Source: Algoriphagus antarcticus (GTDB taxonomy: Bacteria > Bacteroidota > Bacteroidia > Cytophagales > Cyclobacteriaceae). Taken from it: a DNA stretch of 64,000 nt. The notes under the pieces were generated by a model, which saw nothing but the letters and a program-made list of their open reading frames with translations, was not told the DNA's origin and searched no databases. The translations under genes were made by a program, and so were the position numbers. Shown piece by piece: positions 28,997 through 38,618 of the stretch (its first letter is position 1; every line of letters begins with the position of its first letter). The stretch is from NCBI RefSeq assembly GCF_002150685.1, contig NZ_MSSW01000009.1:111438-175437 (forward strand). Reading direction: 5' to 3'.

Positions 28997-29116
28997 ATGA
29001 TGCACGATAGCGGAAATTATTATTATTGGGGAATGCATGCGGGGTGGTGGATTTTTACACTTGTCATTGTTATAGTATTAGTAGGTGCCGTTTACCTGAC
29101 TCGGAAAAGAAGATGA
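28997..29116 (+). CDS. small membrane protein, 39 residues
   Basis: The ATG at 28997 encodes MMHDSGNYYYWGMHAGWWIF, then a hydrophobic helix (TLVIVIVLVGAVYL) and a basic tail TRKRR. This looks like the SHOCT-less small membrane proteins starting MxHxxxxxWGMH that follow copper or stress genes in Bacteroidota. Clean start and stop, intergenic position and the strong N-out/C-in topology signal support it as real. Function unknown. Confidence 0.6.
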   Translation: MMHDSGNYYYWGMHAGWWIFTLVIVIVLVGAVYLTRKRR

Positions 29117-29192
29117 AAAAGTCCGTTTTAAAAAAATTTTCTTAAGACATGCTTCAATATATTATTTGATTATTCGAACAGACATTTTATCT

Positions 29193-29602
29193 ATGGAATA
29201 CTATATCAGCAAAACAATTCCCGGGAGTTTAGACAGCGCAATACAAAAAGTTTCTGATGTACTCAAGGCAGAAGGCTTTGATTCACTTACTGAAATTGGC
29301 TTAAAAGCTACATTAAAGAAAAAGCTCGATGTATATTTTTACAATTATAAAATCCTTGGCGCCTGTAACCCTCCATTTGCCTATGAAGCCCTACTCGCTG
29401 AAGATAAAATCGACACCATCTGGCCCTGTAGTGTGACTGTTCAAGAATAATTGCCGGCGAGCTCGAGGTTTCAGCTGTTGACCCGATAGGATCCATGCAG
29501 GATGTTGAGAATAAGAAACTTATAGAATTAGCCACTGAGATGAGAATAGGCTACAGAAAATCATTACGGAACTATAGCAGACTCATTTCATTTAAGCATT
29601 AA
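29193..29602 (+). pseudogene. DUF302 family gene, frameshifted
   Basis: The ATG at 29193 gives MEYYISKTIPGSLDSAIQKV, KAEGFDSLTEIGLKATLKKK and YKILGACNPPFAYEALLAED, then IWPCSVTVQE and stop at 29450. Directly after, another frame continues IAGELEVSAVDPIGSMQDVE, KLIELATEMRIGYRKSL, exactly the missing DUF302 C-terminus, up to a stop at 29602. A single net one-base change near 29449 splits the gene. DUF302 domains are small homodimeric proteins of unknown biochemistry often found with stress and metal genes. Either a recent pseudogene or a sequencing error. Confidence 0.8.
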
Positions 29603-29681
29603 AAGCTTTGAAAGCAAAATACGAGATTTTCAAAACAGTCTTTACAGGTAGTTATTAACTTCAAAAACAACAACAGAAATC

Positions 29682-29996
29682 ATGAAAATTCAAATTAATA
29701 CTGGTAAAAATTTAAGTGTCCATGAAGAATATGGAAATGAGTTGGAAGCTTCTTTGTCAGAAAATTTAAGTAGATTTAGTGAGCACATTACAAGACTCGA
29801 AGTGCATCTTTCAGATGAGAATGGAAACAAAGAATCGGAGGATGATAAAAAGTGTCTGATTGAAGCAAGGATGGAAGGAAGACAACCAATTGCGGTTTCA
29901 GCCACAGGCAATACTTACGACCAAGCCGTAAACAGCGCAACTGGTAAGCTTAAGGCATCTCTTGATACAATCATCGGTAAGTTGAGAAATCACTGA
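29682..29996 (+). CDS. HPF/RaiA-family ribosome-associated protein
   Basis: 104 residues, one beta-alpha-beta-beta-beta-alpha domain of the ribosome hibernation/sigma-54 modulation (S30EA) family: MKIQINTGKNLSVHEEYG, LSRFSEHITRLEVHLSDENG, CLIEARMEGRQPIAVSATGN, AVNSATGKLKASLDTIIGKL. These proteins bind the decoding centre and silence ribosomes during starvation. This short type without the long C-terminal extension is often found, as here, in stress islands beside P-type ATPases. It could be a second copy besides a housekeeping HPF. Confidence 0.85.
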   Translation: MKIQINTGKNLSVHEEYGNELEASLSENLSRFSEHITRLEVHLSDENGNKESEDDKKCLIEARMEGRQPIAVSATGNTYDQAVNSATGKLKASLDTIIGKLRNH

Positions 29997-30195
29997 GCAG
30001 TATTGCTGTGAAACAAGATCCTATGGAATGATGCCAGTGGCATCATTCCATTTACAAAACAGAATAATTGAAGTAAATCCAAATTTAGCTACTATCCCCC
30101 GCTTTTTAGAACTTATGGCTACCCATTGGTATAAATGCAGATAATCAAATCAATTTGTAGAACAGCACACCTATTCATAACAAGCAATTTTTATT

Positions 30196-32706
30196 ATGTC
30201 TGCAAATAACTTCGATATAAAAGGGTTAACCGATGACCAGGTTCTTGACGCGAGAAAAAAGCATGGATATAATCAGTTAGCATATAAGAAGGAAAGTGGA
30301 TTTTTTGGTGCGATAAAAAGCATCGCAAAAGAGCCCATGGTCATTTTACTCTTGGTCGCTGCGTCCATTTATTTCATAAGCGGAAATACTGACGATGGTA
30401 TTTTTATGGCTTTCGCGATTGTCTTGGTAGCGGGTATTTCGCTATATCAGGATTCCAGAAGTCGAAATGCTCTGGAGAAATTAAAAGACTTAACTAAACC
30501 CATCTCCAAAGTAATCCGCAATGGCGAAATAAAGGAGGTCAAAAGTGAGGAGCTAGTATTCGGTGATAGCCTCATGATCGAAGAGGGAACTGCCATTGCA
30601 GCAGATGGAAAAATTATTCAATCCAATGATTTTTCGGTGGACGAATCCATTCTGACAGGTGAATCCTTATCGGTTTATAAAGATGTCGCAGACGATAAAA
30701 ATCAAGTATTCAGAGGAACTACCGTTGCCAGCGGATTGGCTATCATTACCATCACAGCGATTGGAAATGAAACAAAACTCGGGAAAATAGGCAAAAGCCT
30801 CGAGACGATCCAAGAGGAAAAGACGCCCTTAGAACTGCAGATCAACAATTTTGTAAAGAAAATGGTGATTGTAGGAGTTGTCGTCTTCTTCATTGTCTGG
30901 GGCATAAACTATTTTCAGTCCTACAGTTTTTCCGATAGTTTGATCAAAGCGCTTACCCTTGCGATGAGTATTTTACCTGAGGAGATTCCAGTCGCTTTTA
31001 CTACGTTTATGGCTCTTGGTGCTTGGCGTTTGATGAAAATGGGAATCATCGTCAAGCAGATGAAAACTGTAGAAACCTTGGGTAGCGCAACCGTTATCTG
31101 CACGGATAAGACAGGCACCCTCACCGAAAATAGAATGAGTCTGGCAAAAATCTTCACATTGAACTCCGGTGAAGTTTCCAAGCCTGAAACTATTTCAAAT
31201 GACGAAGAAAAAGAGCTGATCAGATTAGCCATGTGGGCCAGTGAGCCTATTCCTTTTGACCCAATGGAAATAGCCCTTCACGAAGTTTATGGAAATACGT
31301 TTGAATCGGACGAAAGACCCAATTTCAAACTGGTTCATGAATATCCATTAGGAGGAAAGCCTCCCATGATGACCCATGTCTTTGAAGACTCCACTGGTAA
31401 GCGAATCATCTCTGCCAAAGGAGCTCCGGAAGCGATGATCAAGGTGTCTGATTTAAGTGCTGCCCAAAAAAAGCAGGTAAATGATGCTTTGGCCGAACTC
31501 ACGAGTGAGGGTTATCGAGTGCTCGGCGTGGGAGAAGCAAATTTTGGGGGCACTGATTATCCTAAAGAGCAGCAGGAGTTCCCTTTTACTTTTAAAGGCG
31601 TTGTTGCGTTTTACGATCCTCCAAAGAAAAATATCACCAAAGTTCTGGAAGACTTTTATACTGCAGGAATTAACGTAAAGATAATTACCGGGGATAACTC
31701 AACAACTACTACCGCAATTGCCAAGCAAGTAGGATTTAAGGGTTTTGAGAAAAGTATTTCCGGAGATGAACTGATGGCTTTATCAGATGAATCCGTTCAA
31801 AAAACAGTCGGAGATATTCAGGTATTTACCAGAATGTTCCCCGAGGCTAAATTGAAAATAATCAATGCCCTAAAGGCCAATAAAGAAATAGTAGCGATGA
31901 TTGGTGATGGGGTGAATGACGGCCCTGCAATTAAAGCGGCCCACATTGGTGTTGCCATGGGAGGCAAAGGAACGGAGATTGCCAAACAGGCTTCTTCTCT
32001 GATTCTAAAGGAAGATGACTTGTCTAAGTTGGTGGATGCCGTAGCCATGGGACGGAAGATTTACACCAACCTCAAAAAAGCAATTCAATACATCATCTCC
32101 ATTCACATCCCGATTATATTGACGGTGTTTCTTCCTTTGGCTTTAGGCTGGCTGTATCCCAATATATTTTCGCCGGTTCATATCATATTTCTGGAGTTGG
32201 TGATGGGACCTACCTGTTCTATTATTTATGAAAATGAGCCGATGGAAAAAAACAGCATGTCTCAAAAACCCCGTGCTTTGACCAGCACTTTTTTCAACCT
32301 GAAAGAACTAACTACCAGTATCATACAAGGTTTAGTCATCACTGCCGGCACCTTATTTATTTACCAATATGCAGTGCATCAAGGTTTAAATGAGGAACTC
32401 ACACGAACGATGGTTTTTACAGTTCTTATTGCTGCCAATATCGTTTTAACTCTCGTTAATCGTTCCTTCTACTATTCTATTCTAACAACAGTGCGATACA
32501 AGAATAACCTAGTACCGTTGATTATCGGCATCACAGTTTTAATTACTGGTCTTCTACTTTATGTAAAACCCTTATCGAGCTTTTTTGACTTTGAACCGCT
32601 GAATTCTTTGCAAATATCAATTGCTATAACGACTGGTTTTGTATCAGTTATTTGGTATGAAGGGGTAAAATGGGGCAAGCGAATCAAGGGAGCTAAAAAG
32701 GTGTAA
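30196..32706 (+). CDS. P2-type cation-transporting ATPase
   Basis: 836 residues, ten-helix P-type ATPase. Actuator motif SVDESILTGESLSV (residues 149-162), TM4 motif LPEEIPVAFTTFMALG (usual PEGLP changed to PEEIP), phosphorylation site CTDKTGTLTENRMSL (Asp near residue 302), KGAPEAM in the nucleotide domain, and hinge MIGDGVNDGPAIKAAHIGVA. The N-terminus (GLTDDQVLDARKKHGYNQL) is a cation-ATPase N domain. Overall closest to Ca2+/cation P2A-type pumps; the ion is not certain, since TM4 PEEIP and TM6 residues differ from SERCA. The final segment TGFVSVIWYEGVKWGKR is a typical cytosolic end. Stands with HPF and OsmC in a stress cluster. Confidence 0.92.
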   Translation: MSANNFDIKGLTDDQVLDARKKHGYNQLAYKKESGFFGAIKSIAKEPMVILLLVAASIYFISGNTDDGIFMAFAIVLVAGISLYQDSRSRNALEKLKDLTKPISKVIRNGEIKEVKSEELVFGDSLMIEEGTAIAADGKIIQSNDFSVDESILTGESLSVYKDVADDKNQVFRGTTVASGLAIITITAIGNETKLGKIGKSLETIQEEKTPLELQINNFVKKMVIVGVVVFFIVWGINYFQSYSFSDSLIKALTLAMSILPEEIPVAFTTFMALGAWRLMKMGIIVKQMKTVETLGSATVICTDKTGTLTENRMSLAKIFTLNSGEVSKPETISNDEEKELIRLAMWASEPIPFDPMEIALHEVYGNTFESDERPNFKLVHEYPLGGKPPMMTHVFEDSTGKRIISAKGAPEAMIKVSDLSAAQKKQVNDALAELTSEGYRVLGVGEANFGGTDYPKEQQEFPFTFKGVVAFYDPPKKNITKVLEDFYTAGINVKIITGDNSTTTTAIAKQVGFKGFEKSISGDELMALSDESVQKTVGDIQVFTRMFPEAKLKIINALKANKEIVAMIGDGVNDGPAIKAAHIGVAMGGKGTEIAKQASSLILKEDDLSKLVDAVAMGRKIYTNLKKAIQYIISIHIPIILTVFLPLALGWLYPNIFSPVHIIFLELVMGPTCSIIYENEPMEKNSMSQKPRALTSTFFNLKELTTSIIQGLVITAGTLFIYQYAVHQGLNEELTRTMVFTVLIAANIVLTLVNRSFYYSILTTVRYKNNLVPLIIGITVLITGLLLYVKPLSSFFDFEPLNSLQISIAITTGFVSVIWYEGVKWGKRIKGAKKV

Positions 32707-33565
32707 TTACATCCGACTACTCTGCGAAATGTATTCTAGGCTAGGTAAAATGAAATGTAGAATCGAAACACGACGAAGAAGTTGTCGAACTTAATGTTTC
32801 AACCCCGATGGGGATGGGATGACAAAAACCATTGATTCGTTTCCCATGGGTTGCACCCATGGCTACTTATGGTTTGATCCCGTTGGGATCATGATTTTAT
32901 ACCATCATATCTCTATTCTTCCCCTTTTATGACCACGAAGTAGTCAAAGCATGAATACCTGCGTGCCGAGGCATAAATCCCGGTGCAACTACGGTTAAGA
33001 ATGAGGGTTCTATATGGCAACCTTGAAATGCCTGCCCGCTGTGGCGGGGGTTGAACTATAGGTGTAAATTCTGATACTAAATCTCCAATTACAAATTGCA
33101 TCTCTACACCAAGAGGACTTCTTATTCTCATCTATCCCATATCTCTTTCCAATCCACCTCTCCCTATTCGCAGTACAAAGTATTTTTAATAAATGAGGCA
33201 GGTTATTAGAAGCCTCATTCTGACAGGATATTGACAAGAGTAGAGATCGCTTTTCCGGTCTATTTGGCACATATCATCCAGGGAGAAGAAGGGACAACCA
33301 AGCCACACAAATGTAGCCTGATCCTCAAGTAGTGATTTTGCAGAGCAATCCCCAAAAAGTGGGATAGATACAATAAACAGGCAGGATTGTGTAACAAGTT
33401 CGGCTTCAGTTTTATAGAACTTTATATTCCAACCTAATGCGGAGGGTTGATTAAAAGGCATTTAGCGTCAAAAAACAAATAATTTAACAAGAACCCGCTT
33501 AAGTGCTTAAAATAACGAGCCTGCCCAAAAAACCTATAGATAATCTACCAATAAATAACAATCAC
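32707..33565. repeat. intergenic region with several palindromic REP-like sequences
   Basis: No gene is supported in 860 bases. It contains CAACCCCGATGGGG (near 32801), CCCATGGGTTGCACCCATGG (near 32847), GATCCCGTTGGGATC (near 32877) and CCCGCTGTGGCGGGGG (near 33034), all short inverted repeats reminiscent of Bacteroidota REP-like units. An open minus-strand stretch at 33186-33461 has no recognisable homology. Confidence 0.5.
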
Positions 33566-33808
33566 ATGAAAAATAACTTGGGGTCAATAGACCGAATGAT
33601 CAGGATAGCATTAGCAATCATTATCTCAGCTTTATACTTTACCCATGTCATTTCAGGCAGTTTAGGTTCGGGTTTAATACTTGTTGTTGGTGTATTATTC
33701 ATCACAAGCTTTTTTAGTTTCTGCCCGTTTTATTCTCTTTTTGGAATAGCAACCAAGAAAAAAACGAAAGCAGTCTTTCTTCCTCAAAGAAAACCTACTG
33801 CCAATTAA
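33566..33808 (+). CDS. DUF2892 (YgaP-like transmembrane) protein
   Basis: 80 residues from ATG 33566 (MKNNLGSIDRMIRIALAIII). The family signature GxxDRxxRxxLA is directly followed by two hydrophobic helices (IALAIIISALYFTHVISG, SGLILVVGVLFITSFFSF) and the conserved CPFYSLFGI. DUF2892 proteins are inner-membrane proteins frequently fused or adjacent to rhodanese or redox genes. The OsmC gene follows 41 bases later, so the two may be an operon. A 21-codon upstream extension was rejected. Confidence 0.85.
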   Translation: MKNNLGSIDRMIRIALAIIISALYFTHVISGSLGSGLILVVGVLFITSFFSFCPFYSLFGIATKKKTKAVFLPQRKPTAN

Positions 33809-33849
33809 ATGATTGAAAGACAAAAGGAACCTTTTACCTAGAAAAATCA

Positions 33850-34317
33850 ATGGAATCACACTATTATAATGTAGGTATAAATTGGGAAAACAGTCGAAAA
33901 GGCATCTTATGTTCTCCTGAATTAAACAAGAAAAACAGCGTTTGCATTGAAGTAGCGACGCCTCCGGAATTCCCCAAAGGAATTGAGGGGGTTTGGTCTC
34001 CTGAGCATTTGTTTGTTGCTGCTATTAGTGGCTGCTTAATGACTACTTTTTTAGCCATTGCAGAAAATTCGACATTGGACTTTACAAGTTTTAGCTGTAA
34101 GACAAAAGGAAAGATGGAAATGGTGGAAGGCAAATTAATGATGAGCGAAATACTGCTTAAACCTACTGTTGTTATCCATAATGAAATGTATAGAGACAAG
34201 GCGATTCGTATTTTGAAAAAAGCTGAAGATGCCTGTTTGATAAGTAATTCCGTGAAGTCAAAAATCACTATGGAAATAAATATTGAGGTGACACCCATGT
34301 TAATCGAAACCAAATAA
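33850..34317 (+). CDS. OsmC family protein
   Basis: 155 residues. OsmC-like fold with the first half SPEHLFVAAISGCLMTTFLA containing the catalytic-type Cys (SGCLM, near residue 62) and the second half around DACLISNSVKSKITMEI with the second Cys (near 137). Paired Cys residues suggest a thiol peroxidase acting on organic hydroperoxides, in the wider OsmC/Ohr/YhfA superfamily. It belongs with the DUF2892 gene upstream. The exact substrate is unknown. Confidence 0.87.
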   Translation: MESHYYNVGINWENSRKGILCSPELNKKNSVCIEVATPPEFPKGIEGVWSPEHLFVAAISGCLMTTFLAIAENSTLDFTSFSCKTKGKMEMVEGKLMMSEILLKPTVVIHNEMYRDKAIRILKKAEDACLISNSVKSKITMEINIEVTPMLIETK

Positions 34318-34805
34318 CCAAGTCACATATCCTTAACATCGGTGGCAATTTTGCCCGGTTAAACACAGCCAGATACACTCATGCTATAGTGAAATTTAAC
34401 AGATATTGCCATCATTGACTGCAATTCCTTGCTCAGCTTCGTGCCGAATATTCCAAAGCGCGTGCTACCAAATGTCAACCTTGCAATTCACCTCTATTTT
34501 AACTTCTAGCCCTTTTTAAAACATGAAGGCATCGAATTATTCAGGCGTAAGTCGCTATGTTTGATACAGGCACGAGAAACTATTTTCACCAACTCAATAC
34601 TCAATGGACATGCAGTTCATCCTTTTTTGCAAGATCAAGTAGGATTATCTGTTGATAGCATTAGTCAATCGTTTGTGGCATGCGAAATAAAATGGGTAGG
34701 AAGAAAATGGTTATAGCTTCTCCCGTGTATTTCTGGTAAATCGCTTAAGGGCTTACTTATACTAGGACTATAATGGATGGATCAATAGACTTTAAAAGCA
34801 CCACT
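34318..34805. other. intergenic, possible gene debris
   Basis: No intact gene. Around 34520-34715 one plus-strand frame gives a run containing ARETIFTNSILNGHAVHPFL and ending IKWVGRKWL, with stops in all frames nearby. It could be debris of a lost gene, but I recognise no family. Confidence 0.35.
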
Positions 34806-37214
34806 ATGAAACAGATTAAGAATTTTTCAGAAATACGTCTAAAAGACATTGCACTCGTAGGAGGTAAAAATTCTTCCCTGGGAGAAATGTTTTCAGAACT
34901 TTCTTCCAAAGGCATTAAAGTGCCCGACGGGTTCGCAGTGACAAGTGATGGATATTGGAGTTTTCTAAATGAAAACGAACTCGTACCTAAACTCACGGCT
35001 ATTCTTTCAGAATTGGACCTCAAAACATTTAATAACCTTTCAGAGATTGGCTCAAGAGCCAGACAACTTCTGCTGGATGCTTCATTTCCAAAAGATTTAA
35101 GTGATGAGATTTTAGCTTCATACAAGCACTTGGAAAAGCGTGCTGGAAGTACCGTTTCTTTAGCCGTGCGCAGCAGTGCTACAGCCGAGGATTTACCCAA
35201 TGCAAGTTTTGCCGGACAGCAGGAATCCTACCTCAATGTGCAGGGAGCCGAAAATCTAATTTTTGCATGCCACCGTTGCTATGCTTCACTTTTTACAGAC
35301 AGAGCCATAAAGTATCGAGTTGACAATGGTTTTGATCACATGAAAGTGGCCTTATCTATTGGGATTCAGATTATGGTCCGGTCCGATAAAGCCTGTGCCG
35401 GTGTCATGTTTACACTTGATCCGGATACGGGATTTGATAAGGTAGCTCTTGTTTCAGGTGCTTGGGGACTTGGTGAAAATGTGGTCCAGGGAAGTGTGAA
35501 CACCGATGAGTTTCTGGTATATAAATCGTTTATCGGAAAAGTAAAGCAACCCATCATCTCAAGAATATTGGGTAGCAAAGTGAAAACAATGGTCTATGCT
35601 GATAAAAAATTAGAAGAGATTTCAAAGCCAGAAGATGCCATCATCAATTTGGATACATCAGATGAAAACAGACAAAAGTACATACTCACCGATGATGAAG
35701 TAGTTCAACTGACTGAATGGGCGATCCTTCTTCAAGCGCATTACGAGCGTCATATGGACATTGAGTGGGCAAAAGATGGTGACACGAATGAAATATTTAT
35801 CGTTCAGGCTAGACCAGAAACAGTTCACAGCCAGAATGAAAACAAGAGTCAATTCAAAGAATATCAAATCAAGGAAAAGGGGGAATTAATCTGTCAGGGA
35901 ATTGGATTAGGAAACCGGATTACCTCTGGTATTGCAAGACTATTGGACTCACCAAAAGATATTGATAAGCTTAATGTGGGCGAAATTTTGGTGACTGGAC
36001 GAACTGATCCTGACTGGGATCCCATACTCAAAAAAGCTGCGGGCATCGTGACTGATCAAGGGGGAAGAACTTCACATGCGGCTATTGTAGCTCGTGAAGT
36101 AGGTGCAGTCGCTATTGTGGGAACCGGTGATGCTACCAAAACTATTAAGGATGGTCAACTCGTGACCATCTCCACTGCTGAAGGGGACACGGGTTTTGTC
36201 TATGAAGGTAAAGGCACTTGGGACGAGCAAGAGATTGACACCTCTAAAATTGAAATGCCAAAAACGAAGATTATGCTCATTCTTGCAGATCCCGATAAGG
36301 CATTCCGATATTCGCTGTTCCCAAATAATGGCGTAGGGCTGATGCGAATGGAATTTATTATCAACAATACAATTAAGATTCACCCGATGGCTTTGCATCA
36401 TTTTGATCAGCTAAAAGATAAAGCAGTAATAAAAGAAATTGAAAACCTGAGCCACCATTATCCCGACAAAAAAGACTATTTCATTCACAAACTGGCAGAG
36501 GCCACTGCAACGATTGCTGCGGCTTTTTATCCTAAAGATGTCATAGTAAGAATGAGTGACTTTAAATCAAATGAGTACGCCGGACTGCTTGGCGGTGACA
36601 CATTTGAACCTGTGGAGCAAAACCCAATGATCGGTTTCAGAGGGGCGTCGCGATATTATCATCCATTGTATAAGGATGCGTTTGTGATGGAATGCGAAGC
36701 GATGAAAATGGTGCGGGATGAAATGGGTTTTACCAATATCAAACTGATGCTGCCATTTGTACGAACCATCAAAGAAGCCACCAATGTAATTGCGATCATG
36801 AAGGAAAATGGATTGGTAAGAGGTGAAAAAAATCTGGAATTGTATATGATGCTGGAAATTCCAAGCAATGCCTTGCTGGCGGAAGAATTTGCCAAACATT
36901 TTGATGGCTTCTCCATCGGGTCAAATGACCTGACTCAATTAACACTTGGTGCTGACCGGGATTCGGAATTGCTCAGCGACATCTTTTCTCCCTTTGATCC
37001 AGCGGTGATGCAATTGATCAGCATGGCGGTCACCAAAGCAAAAGCTGAGGGTGTCAAAATTGGTTTATGTGGACAGGCACCAAGTGATTACCCGGAGTAT
37101 TCCCAGTTTCTTGTTGATTGTGGAATTGATAGTATTTCCTTCAACCCGGATGCGTTGATAAAAGGAATTTCCAATATGCATGAGGCGGAAAGTAAAAAGT
37201 TACCTGCAAGCTGA
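34806..37214 (+). CDS. ppsA: phosphoenolpyruvate synthase
   Basis: 802 residues from ATG 34806 (MKQIKNFSEIRLKDIALVGG); the ATG at 34773 would add 11 unmatched residues. N-terminal ATP-grasp PEP/pyruvate-binding domain (GGKNSSLGEMFSELSSKGIK, RSSATAEDLPNASFAGQQES). Swivelling phosphohistidine domain with GGRTSHAAIVAREVGAVAIV, the His being the phosphorylated residue. C-terminal TIM barrel with LPFVRTIKEATNVIAIMKEN, IGSNDLTQLTLGADRDSEL and the catalytic Cys in KIGLCGQAPSDYPEY. It converts pyruvate and ATP to PEP, AMP and phosphate. Sitting near an N-ATPase and an acetate kinase remnant it fits a fermentative/energy-stress island. Confidence 0.93.
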   Translation: MKQIKNFSEIRLKDIALVGGKNSSLGEMFSELSSKGIKVPDGFAVTSDGYWSFLNENELVPKLTAILSELDLKTFNNLSEIGSRARQLLLDASFPKDLSDEILASYKHLEKRAGSTVSLAVRSSATAEDLPNASFAGQQESYLNVQGAENLIFACHRCYASLFTDRAIKYRVDNGFDHMKVALSIGIQIMVRSDKACAGVMFTLDPDTGFDKVALVSGAWGLGENVVQGSVNTDEFLVYKSFIGKVKQPIISRILGSKVKTMVYADKKLEEISKPEDAIINLDTSDENRQKYILTDDEVVQLTEWAILLQAHYERHMDIEWAKDGDTNEIFIVQARPETVHSQNENKSQFKEYQIKEKGELICQGIGLGNRITSGIARLLDSPKDIDKLNVGEILVTGRTDPDWDPILKKAAGIVTDQGGRTSHAAIVAREVGAVAIVGTGDATKTIKDGQLVTISTAEGDTGFVYEGKGTWDEQEIDTSKIEMPKTKIMLILADPDKAFRYSLFPNNGVGLMRMEFIINNTIKIHPMALHHFDQLKDKAVIKEIENLSHHYPDKKDYFIHKLAEATATIAAAFYPKDVIVRMSDFKSNEYAGLLGGDTFEPVEQNPMIGFRGASRYYHPLYKDAFVMECEAMKMVRDEMGFTNIKLMLPFVRTIKEATNVIAIMKENGLVRGEKNLELYMMLEIPSNALLAEEFAKHFDGFSIGSNDLTQLTLGADRDSELLSDIFSPFDPAVMQLISMAVTKAKAEGVKIGLCGQAPSDYPEYSQFLVDCGIDSISFNPDALIKGISNMHEAESKKLPAS

Positions 37215-37223
37215 AACAAACTA

Positions 37224-37868
37224 ATGACTGCTAAAGAATTTATTGAAACTTTAAAGATAATCGGTCAAGATTATTCGGGAGAAATTCCGAAAAGGGAGAT
37301 ATTTTCTTTAGCAAAAGAATATCAGCAAATTCCAGTATTTGAGGTTGTAAAATTGCTTAAAGATAAAGATGATAATCATCGACTTGGAGCAGTATCTATA
37401 TTAGATTGGAAAGCCCGAAATAAGAAAACTTCTAAAGCGGAACGACAAAACATATACAGAGCGTATATTGATAATCATAAATGGATTGATAATTGGGGTT
37501 TGGTAGATAGAAGTGCACCATATGTAGTTGGAGGATACTTACACGACAAGGACAAAAAAGCATTATATGATTTAGCAAAGTCCAAAAATCCAATGGAGCG
37601 AAGAACTGCAATTGTAAGCACTTATTATTTTATCAAAAAAAATGAAATAGAAGACACATTTAAAATTGCAGAAATTCTTGTAAACGACAAAGACGAATAT
37701 GTACAAAAGGCTGTTGGGAGTTGGATTAGAGAAGCAGGAAAAAAGGATGAAGAAAAATTAAAAAAATTTCTTGATAAACACGCAACTGAAATGCCAAGAA
37801 TTTCACTTCGATACGCAATTGAGAAATTCGACAAGGAAACGAGAGAATATTACTTGAATTTAAAGTGA
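37224..37868 (+). CDS. AlkD-like DNA alkylation repair protein
   Basis: 214 residues, all-helical HEAT-like repeats as in AlkD: KLLKDKDDNHRLGAVSILDW, NIYRAYIDNHKWIDNWGLVD (the conserved W-x-x-V-D containing the catalytic Asp), KALYDLAKSKNPMERRTAIV, KAVGSWIREAGKKDEEKLKK and EMPRISLRYAIEKF. The family excises bulky or cationic alkylpurines. Strong Lys/AT bias relative to ppsA suggests separate acquisition. Starts 9 bases after ppsA, but the group II intron scar begins 23 bases after its stop. Confidence 0.88.
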   Translation: MTAKEFIETLKIIGQDYSGEIPKREIFSLAKEYQQIPVFEVVKLLKDKDDNHRLGAVSILDWKARNKKTSKAERQNIYRAYIDNHKWIDNWGLVDRSAPYVVGGYLHDKDKKALYDLAKSKNPMERRTAIVSTYYFIKKNEIEDTFKIAEILVNDKDEYVQKAVGSWIREAGKKDEEKLKKFLDKHATEMPRISLRYAIEKFDKETREYYLNLK

Positions 37869-37972
37869 CAGGTGGAAAAGCCAGCAGGTAGTCGAGTAGA
37901 CGGCCTCGCCAGTTTTCTCAAGCGAGGTGCGCCTCTCACACCACTGCCAATAGCTATCAGCATACGGGTCTT

Positions 37973-37995
37973 CCCGATAAAAATCGGGACAGGCT
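37973..37995. repeat. CCCGATA..TCGGGACAGGCTG palindrome
   Basis: CCCGAT and ATCGGG arms around AAAA, with the ACAGGCTG tail. Same family as 3613-3642 and 4910-4938, here splitting the GTATAC / GACCCGTATG region of the intron-like remnant. Confidence 0.65.
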
Positions 37996-38175
37996 GTATA
38001 CGGAGGTTCACTGGATTGTAGGTTGTGCCCGCCTGAATGACTAGTCGGACCGGTTTTGAGGTAATAAGATAGCATAGATTCATACCCCTTACGTCTCAGG
38101 CGTGACAAAGTAATAGTGGTTATCAAAATCGGACTCTGGGCTACGGCCCATCCCCCTTTCCTGCCTTCCCGCAGC

Positions 38176-38226
38176 CTGGCCCTTCGCTAAAAATGTCCAC
38201 TGGACATTTTCTTAAAGCTCAGTCCT
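38176..38226. repeat. 51-bp palindromic element, copy 3
   Basis: Outer blocks CTGGCCCTTCGCTAAAA and TTTCTTAAAGCTCAGTCCT, inner stem AATGTCCA / TGGACATT. Same organisation as 3534-3584 with a different, still perfectly paired stem. Confidence 0.7.
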
Positions 38227-38374
38227 TCCATGCGTAGGCATGGTCTTGATCCACTCCCAGTCTGATTAGGTTTTTACGTTTCCGCTTAGGCTTCTTCTCC
38301 CGATATTGTTATGGCTCGTTCCTCATAGCTACTATGACCTCGGCTGACTTCTCTCAGATGTTCACGACATCTAT

Positions 38375-38440
38375 CTCCCACCCTACAAGCTGGCCCAGTG
38401 CTAAAAATATCCACTGGATATTTTTCTTACGCACTGCGCT
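38375..38440. repeat. 66-bp palindromic element, copy 4
   Basis: Shares the 5' extension CTCCCACCCTACAAG with the copy at 3198. Inner stem AATATCCA / TGGATATT; the outer stem has also changed, to CAGTGC / GCACTG. Confidence 0.7.
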
Positions 38441-38531
38441 CTCGGTAAGACGAATATCCTTATGTCTATCGCTGCTCTATCTACTATTTTGGCTTATCTC
38501 TGAAATTCAGAGTTTAGGACTTCGGCATGAT

Positions 38532-38618
38532 CCCGATACTCGGGACAGGTAGTGATACCTCATCCAGCCTCATAGCCTCAGTATAGAGTTCCTGTTTCCC
38601 GCCTTGCGGGACAGGCTG
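38532..38618. repeat. two CCCG..CGGGACAGG palindromes
   Basis: CCCGATACTCGGGACAGG at 38532-38549 and CCCGCCTTGCGGGACAGGCTG at 38598-38618: different arm sequences, same ACAGG tail. Confidence 0.6.

Noticed and set aside
33186..33461. Minus-strand frame of 91 codons in the gap after the P-type ATPase.
   Set aside because: No signal or homology; composition like noncoding DNA and flanked by palindromes.
36072..36401. Long antisense frames within ppsA and other large genes.
   Set aside because: They mirror strongly conserved coding regions and have no independent features.
37850..38126. Two minus-strand frames that might be a reverse transcriptase C-terminus.
   Set aside because: No RT or maturase motif; the nucleotide pattern fits intron RNA instead.
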